This document shows, one piece after another, positions 50,559-60,939 of a stretch of DNA of 64,000 bases. Position numbers and translations under genes: made by a program. The stretch is taken from NCBI GenBank assembly GCA_012845835.1, contig JABAKD010000011.1:9486381-9550380 (forward strand). Direction: 5' to 3'. A model generated the notes under the pieces. It made no database searches. It was not told where the DNA came from and was given only the letters and a program-made list of their open reading frames with translations. Numbering within the stretch: position 1 is the first letter of the stretch; each line of letters opens with the position of its first letter. This stretch comes from Undaria pinnatifida. Lineage: Eukaryota; Sar; Phaeophyceae; Laminariales; Alariaceae.

Positions 50559-50857
50559 GCGTCCTCTACTGTGTAGCTATTCGCGACCACTTCAGCTTTC
50601 GCCGCCACCCTTTCGACCGCTGTGTGGTGGACCCCCGCCCTACGGCAAGCGTGGTCACCCGACCCTATCCACTCTATGGACACGTTCTCATCAAGATGCA
50701 AAATGCCACAACGTACACGCTCAGTGTCGGGGGACGCTACAAGGTGGCAACGTCCGAGAGACCGGCGGCCTTGTGTGGGAAATACATTTATCGAGGTGCT
50801 AACCCTTATAAAAAACGCGATGTTCAAAACTTTTTCTCCCCCACTAATTCCTTGTAA
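50559..50857 (+). CDS. Terminal-exon-like frame, unknown protein
   Basis: After a plausible acceptor (TTTCATATCAG|GC) 98 open codons run to TAA at 50855-50857: VLYCVAIRDHFSFRRHPFDR, YGHVLIKMQNATTYTLSVGG, KYIYRGANPYKKRDVQNFF. Residue composition looks genuine. No partner exon was found upstream, where family X lies, and no family is recognised. Confidence 0.3.
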
Positions 50858-51112
50858 CTAGTCCCCAAAAAGTGAGGTCAAGTTCTAACGGCGCGATAAT
50901 CGCCACGCGTCCGAGCAAGACGTCGGTTCACTAGACCTTGGCATGCACTAGTTCTTGTTTCTTTTTTTTCTTTTATCCTCCGGCGGACATGGGGAAAAGA
51001 ACAAAGCTTAGTTAGGCTCAGACTGATTCTACGATAGCCCCCCCCCCCCTAAAACCAGCGGTTTTCTTTGGCGAACGTTTTGTGACTGGTCGACACAAGA
51101 GAAAGGATACGA

Positions 51113-51883
51113 TTGAAAACGAAGTATCCATATATTGCCTTGTGTGCAAAGGCCTATCGATCGATGACGTCGAAGTGTCGAGGGGACACCGTAGTTCAGG
51201 AGATACGACCCGGAGCTGGTTTTGAAACTGGGGATTTTGTTAAAGAAACGTTGGGGGGGCTACCGTGGAACGACTCCCCACCACATAACTTCCAGGTATT
51301 TTTATACTTGCCGTGTGTCGATTTAACTCAATACGCCCGTTCCATTGCCTTGAACACCCCAGCGTCTGTTCGAGAGGTGGGGGGAGCGGGACGGGGGGTC
51401 CACCCGCGTGACTATGAAACCCCTATTCGAACAGAAGTAAGGATTTTCGCCCTTTACCGTCCAGAATCCTTGAACAACACATTAGTCCTTGAATCTGTCA
51501 TCATCGGGTTATCCGAAAGCGAGCCTATGAGCGTACACCAGCTAAGAGCTGAGACACACGCCGCACAGTCGCAGGAGTTTTCTGCGTTTTTTTTAGTCCC
51601 GCCGAGATATCGATCGGTTCTTGGAAGGATGCAGTTCACCCTTCATGCGACTCGCCGAACACCGCACGGCGCTTCGTGCTTGGTGCAAGCAATGTCTGCC
51701 TGGTTGGTGACAACCCGACGCGCTCCGTCCCAGCATAGCAGGGGATGCGAGGGTCTATGGATCACTGCGGCCATCCAAAAACTGAGTACCCCTCCCCCCC
51801 CCCCCCCCGGTTCACAACAATCAGGGGTGATTTTGAGTACTCTGGCCACCCATGCTCAGGCACACATGGTAATGGGTTTGTAG
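51113..51883 (+). CDS. Long open frame, doubtful
   Basis: 256 open codons. The first 165 (MKTKYPYIALCAKAYRSMTS ... YRPESLNNTLVLESVIIGLS) are unique, while codons beyond about 170 fall in a family R repeat copy (51600-51840), so the C-terminal third is not real protein. No family recognised. It may be a chance frame or an exon interrupted by the repeat. Confidence 0.25.
   Translation: MKTKYPYIALCAKAYRSMTSKCRGDTVVQEIRPGAGFETGDFVKETLGGLPWNDSPPHNFQVFLYLPCVDLTQYARSIALNTPASVREVGGAGRGVHPRDYETPIRTEVRIFALYRPESLNNTLVLESVIIGLSESEPMSVHQLRAETHAAQSQEFSAFFLVPPRYRSVLGRMQFTLHATRRTPHGASCLVQAMSAWLVTTRRAPSQHSRGCEGLWITAAIQKLSTPPPPPPGSQQSGVILSTLATHAQAHMVMGL
51600..51840 (-). repeat. Family R repeat, inverted copy
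   Basis: Reverse complement of the 54055-54310 copy at about 85-90 percent: TAGACCCTCGCATCCCCTGC, CCAGGCAGACATTGCTTGCA, GTTCGGCGAGTCGCATGAAG. Carries a poly-C tract at its 3' side. Confidence 0.8.
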
Positions 51884-52079
51884 GCTTTACCTGTGTTCCA
51901 AAAATAAGCATCCCCTTCCCCCCCCGCTCCTCGCTGCGCGCACAAATGTTGGAGGTGGTCCCATTCAGAATAGGAACGGTGGCGCTCCGCTCGAAAGGGA
52001 TACATGGTCAACGATCAAACAACTAAGACAGGCAAAAAAAAGGGGTACCCCCTCCTCCCGACCTGCCCCCTGGAAGCTC

Positions 52080-52300
52080 TGTCTCGAGAAGGAGGGTGCG
52101 CGGTCAACGCTCACATAACTAAGGAAAGCCACGAAATGGCCACCCTCCCCCCCTGCGCTTTGATGCACGCGATATCTGCCTGGTCGTGCAAAACCTGGCG
52201 TGTCACATCCAGACTTTTTAGGGATGACAGGGTCGATGTTCTTGAGCCTACGGCTGTGCATGAAATGAGTACTCCCTCCCCCCCCCCCCCCCCCGTCGCT
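52080..52300 (-). repeat. Family R repeat, diverged inverted copy
   Basis: CATCCAGACTTTTTAGGGAT, GATGTTCTTGAGCCTACGGC and a poly-C tract correspond to the reverse complement of the family R core (TCATGCATGGCCGTAG). More decayed than 51600-51840. Confidence 0.5.
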
Positions 52301-53629
52301 GGGGATAACGTGGTGGCAGCCCCGGTCTTCGACGTTTGGATTCCCGTACGGATACATCTTCTTTCCGTTTCCCCTCTAGACGTCACTTCAGGAGGCTGTT
52401 GAGGTAAGTCCCCATTCCTCCGTTGCGGTGTGACGGTTTGTAGCAAGTGCCTCCTCATCATACATGGCAGGCGTTATCGCCGGCCAGAATGAGGGTCCAC
52501 GCTCCCGCCTCTTCGTTCGCAAGGCTTTTCATCTGGCGGCCAGCAAGAAACCAATACAAGAGACGCACAACAATCCACGCAACCCTTGAGCAGAGTAACC
52601 AGTGCAGAGCCAGAGGCATCCCTGTATAGCAGTAGTTGGTCCCCAGGTCCATACCGCCTTCAAGGCGTCATAGCCTTGCAGATTGGAGGTGTGGAAGTTG
52701 GTTGTGGGTATTGGAGAACCGCATGTGTTCGATTCATGCTCGAATTAGTAATATACTGTAGTTCAATTTGCGCTCCCCTGAATGTTTCACTGTTGTGTGT
52801 TTCCGGTTCATCAGGGTGGGGATGGGGTAGGGTTAGTTACTACACGGGAGATAGCTACATTGCCAAACAATAATGATGACTACATCCATATCGCACCAGT
52901 TACAGGATAGTACCGGTTTTAATATCTACGTTTGCCCTTCGGGTCTGCCTGCTAAGCAGGCCCTGTGTGCACCGCCCACGTGCGCAGATTTTTTGTATTG
53001 CGTTCTACGATTTATATTATTGATAGTCAGCGATAACACGTCTCGTATGATATGCTCCGGATGACCGGCCTGAACGAAGGGCTCCGCTGTACCCCGCCCT
53101 GAAATGTTCACCCCTGTGCAAGTCTCATGCGCAACATGTGTTTCGGCGCCGTAATTGGACACGTCGTATAGGAATAGAGATAACGAAACACATGTTACGG
53201 TCTGCCTTGACTCCTTGGGAGAGGAAAATAATGATGGGCCTTCAGCCGTATGCGTTTATCACGGGCTCCTCACACAATCAAGCCGTATCTCACGTTGCAG
53301 CATCATCACACAAATGAGCTTCGTATGACTGCAGATGGCACCCATGAGATATGGCCTGGAACCATGCAATGCCTCTTAGCATAATAGAAAACCCCTAGAT
53401 CTCGGCAGACCAGTACGGAAAAAACAGGATGTCACTGTCATCCATTATACCGTATTCCTTAGTCCTGGATATTTTGCCTAGAAACCTCCCAGGTCAAAGG
53501 ATATCACTACAGCAGCGCACATCCCCATGGACCCCATATCTAAAACAGGTCGGATCCTGGAAAAACGCCGTTTCCACGAACTAGAACACGAATCGACTAC
53601 AGTACGTATGCGGCTCTCTACAAAACCCA
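52301..53629. other. Gene-free stretch
   Basis: No gene or repeat recognised with confidence on either strand. Confidence 0.35.
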
Positions 53630-53917
53630 GACGCGTGCTAGGTTAGAGGTGCACACCGCACATTTTTCTGAGGTCCACCTCATTTTCGGAGCTTAAGACT
53701 ACCTCTCCCAAAAAACTAATTTGTGGAAAAAAAAAAACTGCTACACCGCATGAAAGACCCCATGGCCTGGGGTACACAACGAGAATCGTGGTGCAAAAGA
53801 AAATGGTCTCTATTATTTATTTATTTTCCGACAATTTTGGGTTAAGGAGCGCCCTGTCATTCAGAAACCATTTCAGCCGAAAAGTGCTACCTCGATCGCA
53901 CAAGTAGCACGCGCGTC
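53630..53917 (+). mobile_element. MITE family M, copy 3
   Basis: GACGCGTGCTAGGTTAGAGG to AAGTAGCACGCGCGTC with CCATGGCCTGGGGTACAC, TTTTCCGACAATTTTGGG and TTAAGGAGCGCC landmarks. Ends somewhat decayed. Confidence 0.75.
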
Positions 53918-54054
53918 CCCATTCCCTCACCTCTTACTTGCTCGGTCACGAAGCCTCCCGAAGCAACGTCTAAAACAAAAAAGGACAAACATCCCACCGG
54001 AGGACGGGATTCGAAACGAACGTACAACCGAGGTTACCGCATCATCCATAGTAG

Positions 54055-54310
54055 TGGTGAAAGAGGAGGGAGATGGGGAACGGGGGGGGTGTACTTACTC
54101 AGTTCATGCATGGCCGTGGTCCTATGACCATAGACCCTCGCATCCACTACTATGCCGGGACGGAGCGCACGTCGGGTTTTCGCCAACCAGGCAGACATTG
54201 CTTGCACCAAGCGCGAAGCGCCGTGAGGTGTTCGGCGAGTCGCATGAAGGGTGGACTGCATCCTTTTCCAAGAACCGCTCGTACAGCGGACTTCGGCACC
54301 TTGTGCCTAC
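54055..54310 (+). repeat. Family R repeat, best copy
   Basis: GTTCATGCATGGCCGTGGTC, CATAGACCCTCGCATCCAC, CCGGGACGGAGCG, CCAGGCAGACATTGCTTGCA, GGTGTTCGGCGAGTCGCATG. Preceded by a G8 tract. No coding frame shared by copies. Confidence 0.8.
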
Positions 54311-54689
54311 TTTCTTGCTCATGGATGGCAGCGCCAATGAGTTATACTTAGTTTTCTGGTGTGGCCACTCCAGAGACAGCAATGGGTATTACCATGTAAC
54401 TGCCTCGTGGGTGCAAGTACCATATTCGCACTACGACAACGCGACTGTTCCCCTTGTGCGGAGTTAGGGTTCTCCACCCCGAACAACATGATCAAACTCG
54501 ACAACCATCATGGTGACCTGTGCCGAAAAAAAAAAAACGGTACCCTGGTTGTCTTATTAATAGCTCACGCGGTGGCTGGCATGTTTTACAGCGTCGTTGC
54601 CAACCAACACCAACCCCAATATACACAAATAATGGTTTACAGCGTCGGTGCCAACCGAAGCCAACTATTACATATATATTGTAAGGGGG

Positions 54690-55050
54690 ATGGGGGAGGG
54701 GGGGGAGGGTCCTCATTTCACCCCCTCTTCCCCCGCTAGGGGGGGGGGGATTCGTCGTATCATGCATAACCGTAGTCCGTTACGCCACAGATCCTCGCAT
54801 CCCGACAATGCCGGGATGGAGCATGTCGGGTTTAAACCTGCCAGGCAGACATCACGTGCACCAAGCGCGAAGCGTCGTGAAAGTGCTCGGCGGGTCGCAC
54901 GAAGGGTAAGCTGCAGTCTTGCCAAGAGCTGCTTGTAAGGCGGACTCAGGCACCTTGTGCGTACATTCTTGGAAAATGTGGGTGACAGCGTCGAAATGGG
55001 CTTGATCTTGGCTTTCAAGCAGGCCGCTTCCAGAGACAGCAACAGGTACA
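54690..55050 (+). repeat. Family R repeat copy
   Basis: ATCATGCATAACCGTAGTCC, CAGATCCTCGCATCCCG, GCCGGGATGGAGCATG, CCAGGCAGACATCACGTGCA, GTGCTCGGCGGGTCGCACG. Preceded by a poly-G tract and by a CAGCGTCGTTGCCAACC-type repeat at 54590-54660. Confidence 0.75.
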
Positions 55051-55369
55051 TTCCATGAACATGATATACCAGGTGTTTAACTGCCGTCGTGGGAATCCGA
55101 CCAAATACATATAGAGACTACCTGGTACGCGATACGATAATTCCTCTTCGCCCATGTCGAACTCCATTTTTTTTTCTAGTCTCTAACTTCAAGTGTTTTG
55201 TCCCCATCATGTCGGGACTGCGGTGCTTAAAGGGTATTAAGGTTCGACACCCTCCTGCATTTTTTTTTTTTTTTCCATTCCATTTATTGTCCTCGCACTA
55301 CTCTCGTGCTCCCTCCCAGTAGTAACTCAGATCCGGGGTCACATAGCGGGCCCTCCTCCCCCCTCCCCA

Positions 55370-55490
55370 CTGCGGTACGTGCCTTCATTTTTACCGCGAG
55401 AATAATTCTTCGGCGTTTTTCTTCCCTCGTCGACCCGCGTCGAATTGTACCTACTCGAACGCTGCTACGCGTTCTCAGCAGTTGATCCGC
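55370..55490. repeat. Dispersed repeat shared with 26240-26370
   Basis: GTGCCTTCATTTTTACCGCG, CTTCCCTCGTCGACCCGCG and TACGCGTTCTCAGC correspond to 26256-26350. Confidence 0.55.
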
Positions 55491-55517
55491 TTTTTTGCAT
55501 TCTTGCAAATAAAGTAA

Positions 55518-55604
55518 AAATCTCACCACACGGTGTGACTCGAACTCAAGGACCAACGCTATTAATAGTAGTATTCGAGGGTAACCACTGGACCACCGGG
55601 GCGA
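55518..55604 (-). repeat. tRNA-derived SINE-like sequence, copy 2
   Basis: Minus strand TCGCCCCGGTGGTCCAGTGG (A box) and GAGTTCGAGTC (B box) spaced about 50 bases, without a pairing acceptor stem. The head is nearly identical to 28675-28650. Confidence 0.5.
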
Positions 55605-55729
55605 CCGGCTACGATATGTGTAATGGTCTATGTCGAGCACGATCCCCTGGCTATCGTCAAAAAAGGAGAGACAAAAAATACCCTGGTTGTTTGGCTCACG
55701 CCGTGAGTGGCGCAATTTTACAGCGGCGT

Positions 55730-55920
55730 TGCCAACCGACGCCTTCCCCAAGGGAGAGGGGTGCACTCATTTCATTGACAGCCGTAGTCTCAAGACCATT
55801 GACCCTCACATCTCTACAAAGCCGGGGGACACAACACGTCGCGTTTTCGCCGACCAGCGAGGCAGACATCGCGTGCGCCAAGCTCAAAGAGCCGCGAGGC
55901 GTTCGAACGGCGAGTCGCAG
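55730..55920 (+). repeat. Family R repeat copy
   Basis: GCGGCGTTGCCAACCGACG, GACAGCCGTAGTCTCAAGAC, ATTGACCCTCACATCTC, CGACCAGCGAGGCAGACATC, GAGGCGTTCGAACGGCGAG. Directly followed by a family M MITE. Confidence 0.7.
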
Positions 55921-56202
55921 AAGCGTGTACGATAAGGGGGTGCACCACTTTTTTTTCTAATACACTACCCCTCAATTTCGGAGCTTAAGACCTCTCCCAT
56001 AAACTGATTTGGAGAAAATAAAGCTGTTACGAGAGGTACACCACCGGATGAAAAAAAAAATCCCATCAGGCGCCTGAGGTACACGACGATCATCTTGCAA
56101 ACAAAATGGCCGATTTCCGACGATTTTGGGTTAAGGAGTGTCTTAAGTCATTCAGAAAACATTTCCGACGAAAAGTGATACCTCTATCTCGTAGCATGCG
56201 TC
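55921..56202 (+). mobile_element. MITE family M, copy 4
   Basis: Decayed left end AAGCGTGTACGATAAGGGGG, good right end CTATCTCGTAGCATGCGTC. Interior GAGCTTAAGACCTCTCCC, GCCTGAGGTACAC and TTCCGACGATTTTGGGTTAA. Confidence 0.75.
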
Positions 56203-56750
56203 CGCACGAAGGGTGAACTCTGCATCCTACTAATAACCACTTGTGGGGCGGGGGGGAACCTCCTCCGTGAGCGGGGGGGGCGGGGGGGGGGGGGGTATCG
56301 GCGAAGAACACAGAACGGAACCCACAATCCTGAGTGTCGAGGGGTACAGCCAGAGTATCCCAACCACTCCCGACGGTAGACGCGGGCGGGTCAGCGGGAC
56401 CAAGACTTCTGGAAGAACTAAGGACGCTCGTGAATAAGAGCAGAGGGGGGCATAATCAAATTCATGAGACGGTCTGAAGACTGGGCGGTCATTAAAAAAA
56501 ACTGAGGCGCGGTCGAGAAAACTCCCGGAACGAGGCAACCCTGTGGCGCACAAGTAGTTTTATATATACCAACCACACGGTATAGCGTTACGGAAGTGTG
56601 TTCCATTTACATCGGAACGGTATCTACAGTGAGTACGCTGTATTGTCGGACGACAAAAAATGATAATGAAATGGCAAAAAAGGAGTCGGGGAGAAAAACA
56701 TGACTCGTAGGTAAAATCGACGTTGGGGTCTACACGCGGAAAAAATACAA
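56203..56750. other. Gene-free stretch
   Basis: Contains a G-rich block at 56248-56294. No gene recognised. Confidence 0.4.
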
Positions 56751-56767
56751 CAGAATTATCAGGAAAA

Positions 56768-57035
56768 CACAAACAAACAAACAAACAAACAAACAAACAA
56801 ACAAACAAACAAACAAACAGACAAACAAACAAACAAACAAACAGACAAACAGACAAATAAACAAACAAACAAACAAACAAACAAACAAACAAACAAACAA
56901 ACAAACAAACAAACAAACAAACAAACAAACAAACAAACAAACAAACAAACAAACAAACAAACAAACAAACAAACAAACAAACAAACAAACAAACAAACAA
57001 ACAAACAAACGAACAAACAAACAAACAAACAAACA
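56768..57035. repeat. (CAAA)n tetranucleotide array, about 67 units
   Basis: Nearly pure ACAAACAA repeat with rare CAGA/TAAA/CGAA variants. All frames are open, giving a spurious Cys-Leu-Phe-Val polypeptide on the minus strand. Confidence 0.97.
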
Positions 57036-57319
57036 ACAGACATTTAGAATAACCTCAATACCAGGTTTATGATATTCTTGTGACGATATGCCAAGGCTGA
57101 CAGCATAAAAACCGGGCGCCATCGTTGGCGGCGCGAAGCCTGGGTGAAGCCCGTGTACACCAAAGGGCTCCATCTACGTTAAGTTGCATTTATTTGCACC
57201 CCCCGGCCGGGGAAAAAAAATAAAAAACGCGTTTTTTTTGTAGATGCCCAACGAAAGGGATCGCAAACACCAAGAAGCCAATAGTACCGCCGACGCGTTC
57301 TACGATACGTATTACAAGT

Positions 57320-57560
57320 CGTACCATTTTTTGGCTAAAACGTTTTCCGATTGACGTGGGGGCTCCTTACTTAACTAACCGACAATGTCGTCGTGATTTT
57401 TTCATTGCTTTTGTTTTTGCAAAAAATGTTTTCGTCGAGTATACATGTGTGTGCCTACAGCAGTCAGTAGGACACGGCATTACTCTTTGGGTACATAGCA
57501 ACTTTTTTGTTTCGCTCCAAACTACAAGGCTCTCTCCTTAACCCCCAAATCGTCGGGAAT
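57320..57560 (-). repeat. Partial inverted copies of family M right half
   Basis: GGCTAAAACGTTTTCCGATT with GGGGCTCCTTACTTAA, and later CTCTCCTTAACCCCCAAATCG plus TCGGGAATTAA, are reverse complements of the GGGTTAAGGAG...CATTCAGAAAACGTTT segment of family M. The left terminus is missing. Confidence 0.55.
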
Positions 57561-57574
57561 TAATTTCTGTTTCG

Positions 57575-58168
57575 GACGCATGCTACGATAGAGGGGTGCA
57601 GCTCTTTCTTTCTTTAAAGGTTCCTCAAATTTGGGAGCTCAAAAGACCTCCCAGAGGGGTACCACTTTCTTTCTTCAAGGGTTCCTCAATTTGGGAGCTT
57701 AAAGAGACCTTCCAGAGGGGTACCACTTTCTTCAAGGGTTCCTCAATTTGGGAGCTCAAGAGACCTCCCAGAGGGGTGCCACTTCCCTTCTTTAAGGGTT
57801 CCTCAATTTGGGAGCTTGAGAGACCTCTCAGAGGGGTGCCACTTTCTTTCTTTAAAGGTTCCTCAATTTGGGAGCTTAAGAGACCTCCCAGAGGGGTACC
57901 ACTTTCTTTCTTTAAGGGTTCCTCAATTTGGGAGCTCAAGAGACCTCCCCCCCCCCCCGAAAACTGATTTGGAGAAAAAAATAAATCAGCTACAAGTACA
58001 CCGGATGAAAAATCCCATGGCCTACGAAGGTGTGCAAACGACAATCGCATCACGCAGAAAAAAAAAATGGCCGATTTTTTCCGACGATTTTGGGTTAAGG
58101 AGTCCCGTCATTCAGAAAACGTTTCAGCCAAAAAACGGTATACCTTTATTTCCGACGATTTTGGGTTA
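57575..58168 (+). mobile_element. MITE family M, copy 5, internally amplified
   Basis: Starts with the family end GACGCATGCTACGATAGAGG. The segment carrying TTTGGGAGCTC is amplified to six units of about 60 bp (57600-57955). It then resumes with AAACTGATTTGGAGAAA, CCATGGCCTACG, TTTTCCGACGATTTTGGG and TTCAGAAAACGTTTCAGCC, and is cut before the right end by a GGGTTAACCCTTTTAGA junction. Confidence 0.8.
57600..57955 (+). repeat. 60-bp tandem array inside MITE M5
   Basis: Six units of AAGGGTTCCTCAATTTGGGA, GCTCAAGAGACCTCCCAGAG, GGGTACCACTTTCTTTCTTT. Unit lengths near 60-61 bp keep a frame open on both strands (KGSSIWELKRPPRGVPL on plus), which I consider a by-product. Confidence 0.9.
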
Positions 58169-58240
58169 ACCCTTTTAGAACTGGACGACCTTTTGGGGAC
58201 ATTTTTTGTCCCCAAAAAAAACAAAAACACTTGGACTTTG
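58165..58240 (+). repeat. TTAACCC-type fragment
   Basis: GGTTAACCCTTTTAGAACTG followed by TTTTGGGGACATTTTTTGTC resembles the TTAA-MITE family only at the terminus and at the TTGTCCCCAAAAA word. A related fragment starts at 24337. Confidence 0.35.
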
Positions 58241-58468
58241 TGAGGGACTTAAAATACGTATCTAATTCGAGTGCGATTCTAGGGGTAGTAATCTCTCGGC
58301 GATTAGCTATCCTGGGAACAAACTGACAGTCTCGGCAGAGTCGACCAATGAGGATGGGCCACGAAGAGTGGTGGTGCGGCCGTGTCGGTTCGGGATACTC
58401 CCCGTGTAAGGGCGCCGCAGACACTCCTCATCTAGCGCAAGGCAGCCACGAGGCGCCAGGGAGGAACC

Positions 58469-58594
58469 ATGGACGACGTGGAGGAGCTAGGTACAGTCAC
58501 AACACACACCTGCGACTTGGAACACTCGGCCGTCCTACGGGGCAGGAACTTGCTGCGAGAGAAAGGATGTACATTGTGGTCTGGCGGCGATTAG
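58469..58594 (+). pseudogene. Coding-like fragment upstream of OTU-like frame
   Basis: MDDVEELGTVTTHTCDLEHS through LRGRNLLREKGCTLWSGGD then stop. Protein-like composition; the next coding-like frame (58608-58907) is shifted, so together they suggest a frameshifted ancestral gene. Confidence 0.3.
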
Positions 58595-58607
58595 TGGTGC
58601 GGCATTC

Positions 58608-58907
58608 TTGCAAGGTGGCTTGGAGATCAAACAAGCGCTCCCCAACGGATACTGCGCCCTCCATTCGGTGTCCCTGGCCCAACACAACTCGTATGCGGAA
58701 AGCTGCATACTGGCGAACTGCCGGGCTGAGATCGTAGATGAATGCGTTCAGGCGGTTTTGGGGAGCACTGGTCAACTGGGACGGCGGGAAAGCGGTGCCG
58801 CAAGAAGCGGAGGAAATGCTGGCAAAACTCGTTTTTTCACGGTGAAAGCAACAGATAAACTGGGGAACGACCGACAGGTGCGCAAAGTAGATGATGCATA
58901 CGAGTAA
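58608..58907 (+). pseudogene. OTU-protease-like fragment
   Basis: The frame includes QALPNGYCALHSVSLAQ and, 20 residues on, CRAEIVDECVQAV. This resembles the OTU cysteine-protease catalytic block (D-G-x-C-hydrophobic-aromatic-R/H-A/S-hydrophobic-S, then an R..VV helix), with N replacing D and C as possible nucleophile. The C-terminal His motif is not visible. The frame has no ATG start. OTU domains occur in host deubiquitinases and in transposon and viral polyproteins; which applies here is unknown. Confidence 0.35.
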
Positions 58908-58974
58908 TCGTAATACACTTTCCATTCCCTCGGCGACAACTCTCCATGTACAGTGTGTCGCGCGTTCTGCTGTT

Positions 58975-60010
58975 CGTACTATTGGTGTTGATTTACGTGT
59001 AGATGTGATGACGGTGCTGTCAGTGGCAGGTTGTCGTCGTGCTGCTGTGAGCGGCAAGTCGTTTGTGCTGTGGTGAGCGGCAGGTACTTGTGCTGCTGTG
59101 TTACTGCTGTTGTTGCTGTTTTTGTAGAAAAATGTGATTGACTGTACAACAGAGTGTGGTAGGATGCCCTAGTAGTGCTGTAAAGTTACTAACGGAAATG
59201 TAAGGAGCGCTACAATATTTATATTTTCTCTAAACAATCTTTATATTTCTGTCTAATTTAGTCTTCTTTCTGATGTTTGTAGGCATACTCTTTGGCTTGT
59301 ACTCGTGTACGTAAATCCGGTGTGGTCGTACAAGTACATGAGCTGGTGGTGTTGTCAATCGGTACGTGCTCATGCTGCGGTAGGAGTGCTGTTGTTGTAC
59401 AAATGTGTCTGGTGCTGTCAGGGGGATGGCCTCGTAGTGTGCACCCAGCAGTGGTGGTGTAGAAACGTGTAGAGAGCTTCTAGACGGCCTCGTGGCTTCT
59501 GGACAGCGTTGCAGTTATAGCTACTGCCATGAATGTAAATGTAAGGAACATTTACATATCATAATAAATAGTAACTGTCCCTTATATTTGCGTCATTTGT
59601 TCATCACTGCTACTGTATGCATGGGTGTAAACACAGGAGTGGGCATACCGAGAAGTTGCTTGTACTTGTGCGTACCCTGCTATTGTTTGTATAAGTACTT
59701 GCGTAGCACGCACTGATGTTCCTACCCTTGGTGTGGTTGTACGCGCAGATAGGGTGATGGTGCTACTGTGCGAGTGCTGTTGTCGTAGAGATGCCATTTC
59801 ATGTCATCAGTCGCCAGGAAGATACCCTCGTAGGGCTGTATTGATATGGGCAGAAACATAAAGCTCGATTTCATATTAATAATAATAGCAAAGGGTCCTT
59901 GCAGTTTTGCGTTCAGTATTGTGATCCTGTGTTTACACCTACCTGTACTACTGGTGTGGTTCCTACTTGTAGATGTGATCGTGGCGCTGTTGTATGATAG
60001 ACGACAAACA
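58975..60010. repeat. Degenerate repeats of about 310 bp
   Basis: Words like GGTGTGGTTGTAC, GTAGATGTGAT(G/C)(A/G)(C/T)GG(T/C)GCTG and AATGTAAGGA recur near 58980, 59200-59330, 59530-59770 and 59945. Probably three to four old tandem units. No gene. Confidence 0.5.
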
Positions 60011-60119
60011 TGTGTAGAAACGCGAGGCCAGGGCATCATGCAAATTCGAAAGATGAGTATCGATCGAACTCATAGCTGGCGTATTTTGTTGGTTGTGTTT
60101 TTATAAAATAGCTGAAGCG

Positions 60120-60288
60120 CAGTACCGGCCCGCTCATAAGAAAGCTCCTTTGAAGAAAGTCAGCCTTCGATTTGTAAAAGATTGAGGAAGTGACCAGCCT
60201 GGGTGGCGAATGCCACACTGATTTCTGTATGTTGGGGCGGTGGTTGGCTGAGCCCGATTTCTGGTTTCTTATGAGCAGGCCGGTACTG
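60120..60288. mobile_element. 169-bp TIR element with 24-bp ends
   Basis: Left end CAGTACCGGCCCGCTCATAA (plus GAAA) and the right end inverted CAGTACCGGCCTGCTCATAA match at 23 of 24 bases. No matching flanking duplication was found. Non-coding MITE of unknown superfamily. Confidence 0.75.
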
Positions 60289-60935
60289 TATGATAGCTAA
60301 TGTATTTCTCAGCTGGTATTGTTGTATATTTTGTTCGTGATACTCCGAGTATTTGTTTATAAACCATTAGACTAGACTAGACTAATTTGATTGAACTTAA
60401 AGCTGACGTATTTGAAACATTTTTTTTCAATAAATACCCTAATATGGGTAAGATTGCCATCGATATACAGTAAGATTTTTCACTATTGCCAAATTTATTC
60501 CCCTCCATATGGGATATGTAGTGGTAGTGCGCAGAATTATGACGTACCGAAATCGCCCTTGGTAAAGTTGTCCTGGTGGTAACATCCTGGTATTTTTTCA
60601 TCTGTCTTGAAAAATACATCTTATCTATCCAAAGGGTTATTGCTGGCAGCATTCAGTCGGCAGGAGGAATGGAACAGTTTCAACACGACCAAATTCCGCA
60701 ACAATGACGAGTATAGCCCTTCCTCGTCACGCGCACACACCGAATGTGCTCGTGTCAGGTATAAAGAGGCACAAAGGCCTGACTACGACGTAGTGCAGAA
60801 CATTCTTCACGTGTTGATCAGGAGGTTGCCTATGTAGTCACTACTTTGGAAGTCTTGCGCTGCACTAACATCTACAAAATATTAACACTTACATCTCCCG
60901 CACCCCTAACGCGTTATTTATGAACCACAGACAAA
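60289..60935. other. Gene-free stretch
   Basis: AT-richer DNA with TAGACTAGACTAGAC near 60370. No gene recognised. Confidence 0.35.
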
Positions 60936-60939
60936 ATAT

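Noticed and set aside
51600-51883. C-terminal third of the 256-codon plus-strand frame as protein
   Set aside because: This part is a family R repeat copy found elsewhere in other frames.
56560-57173. Long Cys-Leu-Phe-Val repeat frames on the minus strand
   Set aside because: They translate the (CAAA)n array; three frames give the same repeating peptide.
57596-58053. Repetitive 123- and 142-codon frames with a 20-residue period
   Set aside because: They follow from the 60-bp tandem array inside a MITE. Open frames on both strands and a MITE context argue against a protein.
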